Counted from the first letter of the stretch, positions 1 to 6,331 are shown. The stretch is 6,331 bases of DNA from Mycoplasmataceae bacterium (GCA_020024735.1 JAHHTI010000059.1:1-6331), one strand, 5' to 3'. Program-made: numbers and translations. The notes: generated from the letters alone by a model not told the origin.

Positions 1-34
1 CTCTATTTCATAAACTACAATTTAATCATAAAGT

Positions 35-65
35 AAAAAATATTTTTTTGCAAGCAGGCAAAAAA
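35..65 (-). terminator. Probable intrinsic terminator after phoU
   Basis: On the minus strand, an 8-bp stem (TTTTTTGC pairing with GCAAAAAA, positions 65-58 with 51-44) encloses a 6-nt loop (57-52). It is followed after ATA by six T residues (40-35). It lies 14 bases past the phoU stop codon, where the pstB-phoU transcript should end. The stem has only two G:C pairs, so it is weak by the standards of GC-richer bacteria but usual for such an AT-rich genome. The plus-strand reading has no T-run after the stem, so it should act only leftwards. Nothing else can be assigned in bases 1-78. Confidence 0.55.
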
Positions 66-78
66 CTAATATTACATA

Positions 79-726
79 TTAAAAATCAGAAAAATTTTCA
101 ATGATGTAAATAGTATTATCTAAATAACGGTCAAAATTCTTGATGACCACAACAACAGCCAGGATAAAATTAGGATTTAATTCACGGTCTTTTTTGATAG
201 TTGATGCAATTAATTCACTTGAATCTTTTTTGTACACTTTTAAGAAATCATCAAAGATTTTTAAATAATCTTCTTCATTAATAGCTTGGGGGTTTTTTTC
301 AAAAATCACAAAGATTTTTTTAACATGAGTAATCGTTAATTCAAAAAGATTACAAATTCCTTGACGATAAACTTGGTTAATACTAGCATTATGTTTGTAA
401 TAGAACTTACCAAAGTTAACCAAATAAGCAGAAATTCTTTTTAAGTTACTACAAGAGTTAATTAAAGAAATAAAAAAACGTAAGTGATCAGCTCGTGGTT
501 CATCTTTTTGAATTAATCAAATACTTTCATCCACAATATCTTGCATAATCATAATATTTTGTTTATCAATTTTTAAGGCTTCATCAAACAATTTTTCACT
601 ATCATATGCTTCCTTAAATTTCTTGCACACATCTTCCAAGTGGTCAATTAGTTTTTGAAATTGTTTAGTAAAGGTTTGAAAAATTTTCTTTTCATCATTT
701 TTTAAAACTGAATATTTATTAGTCAT
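79..726 (-). CDS. phoU: PhoU-family phosphate transport accessory/regulatory protein
   Basis: Cytoplasmic helical-bundle protein that in other bacteria contacts the PstSCAB transporter and restrains phosphate uptake. The 215-residue length is normal for PhoU. The first repeat is recognisable from Trp70 to about Gly106 (IQKDEPRADHLR, then LKRISAYLVN), matching the family pattern in which a Pro-x-A-x-D-L-R stretch precedes LERIGD. Trp70 is an in-frame UGA (517-519); under the standard code the gene would appear as two fragments. The metal-binding E/DxxxD motif is lost in the first repeat (KRISA, residues 96-100) but kept in the second (DRYLD, 199-203). Of three in-frame ATGs (738, 732, 726) I chose 726, because GGAG (736-733) lies 6 nt before it. 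This start overlaps the pstB stop by 8 nt (ATGACTAA), suggesting translational coupling. The family call is from the motif pattern and the pstB neighbour. Confidence 0.88.
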
Positions 727-1729
727 TTTCATCTCCATTCAAATAGTGTCTTAATTCTTTGGTACTAGGTCGGGTAAAAATATTTTTGGTGGTATTACTT
801 TCTAATACCTTACCCTTTAAAAAGAAGACGGTATTATCACTCACTCTTTGAGCTTGTTGCATTGAGTGAGTAACAATAACAATCGTTACTTTATCACTTA
901 GCTTTTTAATTAGCTTTTCAATCTTTCCCGTAGCAATCGGGTCTAAGGCACTAGTGGGTTCATCCATTAAAAGCACATCAGGTTTTAAAGCAATGGAACG
1001 TGCAATACATAATCTTTGTTGTTGTCCTCCAGATAAAGAAGTAGCAGCAGCATTAAGGTCATTTTTGACATCTTCTCATAAAGCAGCATCAATTAAGGCT
1101 TCTTTAACAGCATTATCAATCACTTCTTTATTATGGATACCATGGTTCTTTAATCCAAAAGCAACATTTTCATAAATCGATGTATTAAAAGGGGTTGGTT
1201 TTTGAAATACCATTCCAACCTTTGTTCTTAAATCCATCAAAGAGTATTTTTTGGCAGTGATATTTTCTCCATTAAATCAAATATCACCTTCGGTAATAAT
1301 TTTGCTATCAAGATCATGCATTCGGTTAAGGTTTCGTAAAAATGTTGATTTTCCACAACCTGATGGACCAATCAAAGCGGTTACTTGATTTCTTTTAATA
1401 TCAAGGTTGATATCAAAAAGAGCTTGTTTATCCCCATTGTTATATCAAAGATTCAAATTTCTTACTTCAAATACATTATCATTGTTAAAGTCATTTTTAG
1501 TTTGACCTTTGGCATCACGAGCTTGACTACGAAATTCTAATAGTGCTTTCCTTTGAGATTGAGGAAGTTGTAAGAATTTAATGATTCTTTTAGTTTTCTT
1601 TAATTTTCGCAAATAATAGTATTGGGACTTGGTATCAAGTTGCTTAAAATCACTTTTAACTTCTCTTAAATCAATATCTTGATTAACTTGTTCATTTAAT
1701 GATGATGCGTTTTTTTCTTTTTGTTTCAT
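719..1729 (-). CDS. pstB: Phosphate ABC transporter ATP-binding protein PstB
   Basis: ATPase subunit that drives phosphate import through the PstA/PstC membrane channel, acting on the inner membrane face. The ABC domain is complete: Walker A GPSGCGKST (121-129), Q-loop Gln176 in VFQKPTPF (the KPTPF is typical of PstB), signature LSGGQQQR (232-239), Walker B VLLMDEP with catalytic Glu257, D-loop SALD, and switch His288 in VTHSMQQAQRVSD. Trp95, Trp151 and Trp218 are UGA codons. The protein is 336 residues, against about 250-270 for ordinary PstB. The surplus is a Lys/Arg-rich, predicted helical N-terminal extension of about 85 residues (several basic pairs at 40-60). Mycoplasma PstB proteins are known to be long, so the extension is probably real. 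The only plausible start is ATG at 1729, with no Shine-Dalgarno sequence before it. It is first gene of a unit with phoU; no pstS, pstA or pstC gene is visible in the window. Confidence 0.95.
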
Positions 1730-1741
1730 AAAGTTATATAT

Positions 1742-1770
1742 ATAATATATAAATTTTTTGGTGATTGCAA
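1742..1770 (-). promoter_or_regulatory. Candidate sigma-A-type promoter of pstB-phoU
   Basis: On the minus strand a -35 box TTGCAA (1770-1765) and a -10 box TATTAT (1747-1742) are separated by exactly 17 nt. The expected transcription start near 1735 is only about 6 nt before the pstB ATG at 1729, and no ribosome-binding site fits between them. The transcript would be nearly leaderless, a known pattern in mycoplasmas. The surrounding TA-rich run makes the exact -10 uncertain. Confidence 0.55.
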
Positions 1771-1797
1771 ATCTTTTTTATTTTTTAGCTGAAAAAA

Positions 1798-1813
1798 CAT
1801 AATATGTTATCAT
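1798..1813 (+). promoter_or_regulatory. Candidate -10 region of the mraZ operon promoter
   Basis: Two overlapping candidates lie just before the MraZ boxes: CATAAT (1798-1803) and TATCAT (1808-1813), each one base off TATAAT. No convincing -35 box precedes either, which is common in mycoplasmas. Initiation would fall near 1810 or 1820, at or inside the MraZ repeat array. A perfect TATAAT at 1741-1746 is a third option and would give a leader of about 90 nt. I cannot choose between them from sequence alone. Confidence 0.35.
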
Positions 1814-1814
1814 T

Positions 1815-1844
1815 AAAGTGTGATAAAGTGGGAGAAAGTGGGAC
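1815..1844 (+). promoter_or_regulatory. MraZ operator: three direct AAAGTG(T/G) repeats
   Basis: Three boxes begin at 1815, 1825 and 1835 (AAAGTGTGAT, AAAGTGGGAG, AAAGTGGGAC), with an exact 10-bp period, about one helical turn. This matches the reported Mollicute MraZ consensus AAAGTG(T/G) in direct repeats, and resembles the TGGG repeats spaced at 10 bp bound by MraZ in enterobacteria. The array ends one base before the mraZ ATG and includes the likely ribosome-binding site GGGAG (1830-1834). MraZ could therefore affect both transcription and translation initiation. Autoregulation is inferred; the sequence does not show whether binding activates or represses. Confidence 0.85.
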
Positions 1845-1845
1845 A

Positions 1846-2277
1846 ATGTTTTTAGGAACCTTCATTCATAACATTGATAACAAAAACAGATTATCCATTC
1901 CAGCTGCTATTCGAAATCAGCTAGGAAAATCTGTGGTTATCTCCAAAGGTTTTGATGGGTCGTTGAATTTAAGAACGCCTGAAGAGTTTCAAGTTTATGC
2001 CTCAAAATTACTTTCATTATCACAAACTAAGTTGAATACCAGAACTATTCAAAGACAATTATTAGCTAATGCTGCGGAAATTGATATTGATAGTGCTAAC
2101 AGAATTCTGATTCCTGCTAACTTAATTCAAGAAGCTAAGTTACAAACCTCAGTAACAATTATTGGATTGGGTAATAAATTAGAAATTTGAGATTCTCTAA
2201 AATATGCAGAAATGAAAGAAGCAACTGATTCAACGCTAGAAGAAGTAGCTGAAGGCATTGAAGATGTCAACTTCTAA
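1846..2277 (+). CDS. mraZ: Transcriptional regulator MraZ
   Basis: DNA-binding regulator of the division and cell wall cluster, forming a ring-shaped oligomer of AbrB-like swapped-hairpin domains. The 143 residues fit the family length. Both DxxxR DNA-binding repeats are present: D11-R15 in DNKNRLSIP and D82-R86 in DSANRILIP. The start at 1846 gives the canonical N-terminus MFLGTF. An ATG at 1804 would add 14 unrelated residues encoded by the operator repeats and is rejected. Trp115 is an in-frame UGA (2188-2190); stopping there would remove the acidic C-terminal tail and break the overlap with rsmH. The last 14 nt overlap rsmH. First gene of the division operon and probably its regulator through the three boxes just upstream. 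Confidence 0.96.
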
Positions 2278-3208
2278 TTATCATCAAAGTGTTTTATTAA
2301 ATGAAACCATTGATTTAGTTCCCAAAAAAGATAATGCTACTTATGTGGATTGTACTTTAGGAATGGGTGGTCATACCAAAACACTTTTAAGAACACTTAC
2401 TTCTCCATGTACTTTAATTGGGTTTGATAAAGATACTTTTGCCATTGATAACTTTAAAAACCAATTAGATGAATTTGGTGAACATCGTATTATTTTATTA
2501 CATGATGATTTCAAAAACCTAAAGGAAGCTTTAAGTAAATTAGGGATAAATGCTGTTGATGGAATAATCTTTGATCTTGGTGTTTCTTCTCCACAATTAG
2601 ATAATCCTGAAAGAGGTTTTAGTTATCACCATGATGCAATGCTTGATATGCGAATGAATTGTAATCAAGAAAAAAGTGCTTTGACAGTGGTTAATGAATA
2701 TTCATGTGAAGCCTTAAGCAAAATTTTTAAAGAATATGGAGAAAGTCGTTACGCGACAGTTGTTGCCCAAGCGATTTGTCGCGCGAGAGAAATTCAACCC
2801 ATCAACACTACTTTGCAATTGGTGGATGTGATTAAAAAAGCCTTACCGGTTAAGGAACTGTATCAAGATAAGCATCCTGCTAAAGTATTTTTTCAAGCCA
2901 TTCGGATTGAAGTTAATCAAGAGTTAGAAACATTAGCATGTGCTTTAAAAGATGCAGCAAATTTGTTAAAAGAAGGTGGAAGATTACTAGTCATTAGTTT
3001 TCATTCTTTAGAAGATAAGATTGTCAAACAAGTTTTTAAAGAATTAACCACTAGCAAGATTCCATCATATATTCCTACAGCCAGTGATGATGTGTTGTTT
3101 AAGTATGTGGCAAAGATACAACCAAGTGCTGCTGAATTACAAAATAATGGACGGGCTCGTTCGGCTAAATTAAGAGTAATTGAAAGAAAGGTAAAAGATG
3201 AAAAATAA
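2264..3208 (+). CDS. rsmH: 16S rRNA (cytosine1402-N4)-methyltransferase RsmH
   Basis: SAM-dependent enzyme, formerly MraW, that methylates N4 of C1402 in the 16S rRNA decoding centre. The 314 residues are of normal length. Family motifs are in order: HQSVLLNE near the N-terminus, SAM motif I VDCTLGMGGHT (28-38), acidic loop GFDKDT (53-58), the catalytic-region stretch FDLGVSSPQLDNPERGFS (103-120) with MLDMRM (126-131), HPAKVFFQAIRIEVNQEL (204-221), ISFHSLEDK (244-252), and the C-terminal NGRARSAKLRVIER. It contains no Trp codon. ATG at 2264 is preferred to the in-frame TTG two codons earlier, because GAAGG (2251-2255) is suitably placed before it. It overlaps mraZ by 14 nt and the next gene by 11 nt. 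Confidence 0.97.
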   Translation: MSTSNYHQSVLLNETIDLVPKKDNATYVDCTLGMGGHTKTLLRTLTSPCTLIGFDKDTFAIDNFKNQLDEFGEHRIILLHDDFKNLKEALSKLGINAVDGIIFDLGVSSPQLDNPERGFSYHHDAMLDMRMNCNQEKSALTVVNEYSCEALSKIFKEYGESRYATVVAQAICRAREIQPINTTLQLVDVIKKALPVKELYQDKHPAKVFFQAIRIEVNQELETLACALKDAANLLKEGGRLLVISFHSLEDKIVKQVFKELTTSKIPSYIPTASDDVLFKYVAKIQPSAAELQNNGRARSAKLRVIERKVKDEK

Positions 3209-4313
3209 TGTAATTATTGGAATTGATGATGACTACATTTCAATCTATGTATGAACATCTTTTAATAATCAAGTAATTCCTTTATTCTATAATTCAATCA
3301 GCAATCAAGAAAGTATTGTTAACGGGAGTGTTTATGACCGTAAACAATTTTGCCAAATTTTAACGAACTTAGTGCAACAAGCTACTAAGTTTATTGGTGA
3401 ACAAATTAATGAAGTTGCCCTTAGCTTACATAATTTCAATGTCGTTATTCAAGATTTTGAATTACCAATCCAATTAAAAAATAATTTAATTAATCAAAAT
3501 ATTTGAGAAACAGATATTTTTCCTAAATTACAAATCAAGAGAGCAGATGATGATCAACACCTTTTTGCCTTTGATGTAGTGAAATGAGAAATTAATGGGA
3601 AGAAGTTGGATGTAATTGATAAAGATTATCAATGTGAAAAAATGGTGATTCATGGAAAAAAATATTTAATCAATAAATTGATTTATGAAAATTTTGTGGA
3701 TGCCTTACAAGAATGCAAATTAAAGTTAAAAAGTTTCCACACCACTTTAGATATTTATAAGAGTAATCAACATAAAAATGAAATCAATATTTTAGTGGGT
3801 AAAAATAATGTCTCAATTGTTTCAATTTCTAATCAACATTTAATCTCTAATGTAGTGTGTACTGATAAAGGCTTTGAACAACTAGCAAAATTAATTCATG
3901 AAAAATATGCTCTTGAATATCCAACTATCTATGAATACTTTAAAAATATTAATTTCTTTAAAAGTAATCCAGATGTGCCAATTATTGATGTGTGTGATGA
4001 TAAGCTAGCTAAAATCAAACGGATTTCTCAAAACAATATGGATGAAGTGATTAATGAGTATGCTTCCAGTGTCCTAGAACTTGTTAGTCATAAATTGGAT
4101 TATTACAAAAAAGAAAAGAACACTTGTATTGATAATGTTAATTTGATATCCAACATTCCTATTATTCAACAAATATTTAACTTATTTCACATTCATTCCA
4201 AACACCAATTTAATATTATCAAACCTACCAGTACAATGATGTACGAAACCCGCTATATTTACTGTATGTTAACTGCCAATAAATTTTTAAAACAAACAAG
4301 GATGATTAATTAA
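3198..4313 (+). CDS. Divergent FtsA-like (actin-fold) division protein, putative
   Basis: A 371-residue protein in the usual ftsA slot between rsmH and ftsZ, as with the MG_223-type proteins of mycoplasmas. I see no direct motif match to FtsA, but the layout is colinear. VIIGIDDDYISIYV (5-18) sits where FtsA has phosphate-1. INEVALSLHNFNVVI (70-84) resembles the start of the FtsA 1C/SHS2 domain. NILVGKNNVSIVSI (197-210) lies where phosphate-2 (DIGGGTTD) should be. NVNLISNIPIIQQIFNLF (313-330) sits where the adenosine motif lies, without its Gly pair. Nucleotide binding may thus be lost, and it ends without a clear amphipathic membrane helix. Trp19, Trp103 and Trp130 are UGA codons; ignoring this yields a truncated gene starting near 3606. 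GAAAGG (3186-3191) precedes the ATG by 6 nt. It overlaps rsmH by 11 nt and ends 11 nt before ftsZ. The gene is certain; the FtsA relationship is inference, at about 0.6. Confidence 0.75.
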
Positions 4314-4317
4314 GGAG
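4312..4317 (+). promoter_or_regulatory. Strong Shine-Dalgarno sequence that fixes the ftsZ start
   Basis: AAGGAG lies 7 nt before ATG 4325 and overlaps the TAA stop of the preceding gene. It is the best ribosome-binding site in the window and supports the long N-terminal form of FtsZ over any internal start nearer the GTPase core. It also fits high FtsZ output relative to the genes upstream. Confidence 0.8.
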
Positions 4318-4324
4318 CAAGATT

Positions 4325-5923
4325 ATGAGTAATGATTTTAAGCATAAAAATATTACGAGCCAATTAGCTGATTTTTCAAACATTGATATCAATGATATCA
4401 ATATTAATGCGCCTTTACAAGATGCTTCAAAACTAAATCATCTTATTGATGAAAATGGCTTCTTTAATAATCTTGAAATGAACACTAAAAAACCTTTAAA
4501 AATCAAAATTTTAGGAATTGGAGGAGCTGGGAATAATATGGTTGCCCACATGGCTCAATATAGTTCTTTAGATCCACAAATGTTGTTTGCAGTGAATACC
4601 GATCAAGAAGTGTTATATAAGATGAAGGATATTCGTTGTTCGAAAGTTTTAATTGGTAAGCATACCACTGCTGGTTATGGTTCAGGTTCAAATCCAGAAA
4701 TTGGACAACAAGCTGCCATTGAAGATCAAGCAATGATTAGACAAATCTTAACAGGGGTAGATGTTTTATTTATTGTTTCAGGAATGGGTAAGGGTACTGG
4801 TACAGGAGCGTCTCCAGTAGTGGCAGAAATTGCCCAACAATTAGGTATTTTAACCATTGCTATTGTGAATATCCCTTCTATCAAAACTGAAGGTAAACCC
4901 ATCTATGATAAAGGTTTAATGGGAACTAATAACTTAAAAAAATATGTTAATGGATTAGCTACTATTAACAATGATAGTGTTTTAGGTAAGAACTTCAAAG
5001 ACGAACCTTTATATAATTGTTTTAATATGATAAATCAAGTAATTAGTGACACTGTTTCTGATTTAATTACCACTGTGACTGTGCCAACAGTATTTAATAT
5101 TGATTTTAATGATGTGAAGAATTTCTTCAAGGAAAAAACTAGTTTTCAAATCACTAATTGTGAAATGGATAAATATGAAAATTCAAAAGAAACATTAAAG
5201 CAAAAATTAGCAGCAACCCTTTTTGAAGACAATTTAGTAGGATCTAAAAAAGCCATCTTATCATTAAGAACCAATCATCAAGTACCTGCTAATTTCCTTT
5301 CAGAAATTAGAGAAGTGTTAGAAGAAATCACTAATAATCCCAATTTAGAATTAACCTATTCAATGGATTATAGTGATGATATTGAATTTGCCAAAGTTTC
5401 GGTTTTAGTAGCCACTGGTGGATGAGATGGTAGTGAAGAACAAATGAATAGTGAAAATCAAGCAGATTTCTTAATTCATAAAGCTTTACAAAACAATAGT
5501 GAAGAAGTCCTTGTAAAGGAAAATATGGTGGAAGAAGTCAAAGAATCTTCTCATTCATTAGATGAAAACCCTAATGCCTTTATTAGTGATGTTTTAAATA
5601 AGATGGATAATATGGCAAGTAAAGGTTTTGAAAATCAAAACCCCCTAGCTGTCAATGAAAATAATGAAGAATCAACTGACAATGATTTCTATAATTTAGA
5701 TGATATTGGTAATGTGAAAACTGATTTCACTTCAATTAAAGAAGAAATCCAAGCCACTCGTACAAAACGTGATGATTTAAGTACTAAAAATTTATCTTCA
5801 AATATAAAAAGCAACCAAGCGGAAGCGTTAAATTCAACGATTTTAAATCGCTTTGTTGATAAAACTTTACAACTATTTAGATCAAACAATAATTCATCAA
5901 AGGATAATGACCAAAAATTTTAG
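4325..5923 (+). CDS. ftsZ: Cell division protein FtsZ with long N- and C-terminal extensions
   Basis: Tubulin-like GTPase that polymerises into the cytokinetic ring. The core runs from about residue 59 to 366: KILGIGGAGNN (61-71, first nucleotide loop), AVNTD (89-93), YGSGSNPEIG (118-127), the signature region SGMGKGTGTGASPVV (152-166), and the T7 loop NIDFNDV (258-264), with the Asn and both Asp residues of the catalytic synergy loop kept. The signature is GKGTGTG instead of GGGTGTG. The usual TKPF.FEG segment is changed to NIPSIKTEG (182-190). Trp367 is a UGA (5423-5425), exactly at the core/tail boundary; reading through gives 532 residues, against roughly 370-400 for typical FtsZ. Residues 1-58 form a polar extension and 367-532 an acidic, Asn/Ser-rich, probably disordered tail. 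Near its end ILNRFVDKTLQLFR (506-519) may replace the usual C-terminal partner-binding peptide. Last gene of the mraZ operon. Confidence 0.96.
4385..4402 (+). repeat. Two tandem copies of GATATCAAT inside ftsZ
   Basis: Two exact 9-bp copies (4385-4393, 4394-4402) encode Asp-Ile-Asn twice (residues 21-26) in the N-terminal extension of FtsZ, followed by a partial related unit. Copy-number change would stay in frame, so this could alter extension length but not switch the gene off. Confidence 0.7.
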
Positions 5924-5959
5924 GTTATCATAAGATTGCTAATTCAATAGGTTAAGTGA
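5924..5959. other. Short convergent spacer between ftsZ and the pseudouridine synthase gene
   Basis: The two genes converge and leave only 36 bases between their stop codons. I looked for a hairpin with a T-run in either direction and found only a 4-bp ATTG/CAAT stem without a T-run. No intrinsic terminator can be supported, so the two transcripts may overlap. Confidence 0.5.
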
Positions 5960-6331
5960 TTATTTAGAATTTTGTAGCTTATCAATAAAAGGTATCTTAG
6001 TTAATTTAATATCTTTGGTATTCAGATAGGCTAGTGGGTGGTCTTCATCAATCTCAAACTTTAATTTATAGGCAATTAAAGCTTGACTCTTAAACCTAGT
6101 GTCTTCATCAAATGATTTTTTAATATACTTTTTTTCACCCACAAGCGGATGGTTAATAAAATTAAAGTGTGCTCTTATTTGATGGGTTCTTCCAGTTAGT
6201 AATTCAATTTCTACCAAACTATATTTTTTAAATTCTTCTAAGACCTTATATTTAGTAATAATTTCTTTGGCTTGAGGATGGTTTTTAGATTCACTAATCC
6301 TTACTAATCCTTGTTGCTCATCCTTAGATAA
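5960..6331 (-). CDS. RluA-family rRNA pseudouridine synthase, C-terminal part (N-terminus outside window)
   Basis: Enzyme that converts specific uridines of structured RNA, usually 23S rRNA, to pseudouridine. The visible 123 residues are the C-terminal part. They carry the family hallmark YSLVEIELLTGRTHQIRAHF, then INHPLVGEKKYI, followed by the SQALIAYKLKF strand pattern, and end with a short polar tail. The catalytic Asp motif (HRLDxxTSG in this family) lies upstream of the visible part, beyond the right edge. I therefore cannot confirm activity or tell RluD-, RluC- and RluA-type specificity apart. No Trp codon occurs in the visible part. It is transcribed towards ftsZ and is probably functionally unrelated to the division operon. 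Confidence 0.9.
   Translation of the reverse strand, partial: LSKDEQQGLVRISESKNHPQAKEIITKYKVLEEFKKYSLVEIELLTGRTHQIRAHFNFINHPLVGEKKYIKKSFDEDTRFKSQALIAYKLKFEIDEDHPLAYLNTKDIKLTKIPFIDKLQNSK

Noticed and set aside
954..1175. Plus-strand open frame of 73 codons inside pstB
   Set aside because: It lies antisense to the conserved signature and Walker B region of PstB and has no recognisable motif or start signal; it is a shadow frame.
1804..1845. Longer mraZ start at ATG 1804, adding 14 residues
   Set aside because: The extra codons are made of the MraZ operator repeats, and the canonical family N-terminus MFLGTF begins at 1846.
3606..4313. Short gene starting at TTG 3606
   Set aside because: The frame extends upstream through three UGA Trp codons to an ATG at 3198 with a good ribosome-binding site and operon overlap.
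4503..4733. Minus-strand open frame inside ftsZ
   Set aside because: It is antisense to the GTP-binding core of FtsZ and reads as a shadow of that coding sequence.
5689..5889. Minus-strand open frame inside the FtsZ tail
   Set aside because: No start signal or motif; the sense frame is continuous with ftsZ and far better supported.
5444..5923. Separate small acidic protein gene after ftsZ
   Set aside because: It is in the same frame as ftsZ, separated only by a UGA that encodes Trp in this organism, and no Shine-Dalgarno sequence fits the ATG at 5444.
5911..5924. Palindrome around the ftsZ stop codon as a terminator
   Set aside because: CCAAAAATTTTAGG is nearly self-complementary but leaves no loop, and no T-run follows in either direction.

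Overview
The window is AT-rich and uses the Mycoplasma/Spiroplasma genetic code. Five genes become complete and family-like only if in-frame UGA is read as tryptophan, and all nine Trp codons I can place are UGA, with none UGG. This points to a Mollicute of the Mycoplasma type. The order mraZ, rsmH, divergent FtsA-like gene, ftsZ matches the reduced division cluster known from mycoplasmas. I cannot name the species.

Layout. A leftward unit (positions 79-1729) holds pstB and phoU, the ATPase and accessory protein of phosphate uptake. The two genes overlap by 8 nt and end at an A/T-rich hairpin terminator. PstB carries a basic N-terminal extension of about 85 residues. A 116-bp divergent spacer (1730-1845) holds a good promoter for pstB that leaves almost no leader. 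It also holds, directly before mraZ, three exact 10-bp-spaced AAAGTG(T/G) boxes matching the known Mollicute MraZ operator. A rightward unit (1846-5923) follows: mraZ, rsmH, an FtsA-like gene and ftsZ, joined by 14- and 11-nt overlaps and an 11-nt gap, so probably one translationally coupled operon. A leftward RluA-type pseudouridine synthase enters from the right edge (5960-6331) and converges on ftsZ.

How it works together. MraZ probably controls its own operon through the three boxes. RsmH methylates 16S rRNA in the decoding region. The FtsA-like protein and FtsZ are the likely division partners in a cell that shows no peptidoglycan genes here. The most interesting part is this pair. The FtsA-like protein follows the FtsA domain order but has lost recognisable nucleotide-binding motifs and the C-terminal membrane helix. 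FtsZ has a 58-residue N-terminal extension, a Lys inside its GGGTGTG signature, and an acidic tail of about 166 residues ending in a possible amphipathic segment. They may have co-evolved into a modified Z-ring. PhoU has also lost one of its two metal-binding motifs. No tRNA, rRNA, CRISPR array, insertion sequence or phage gene was seen.
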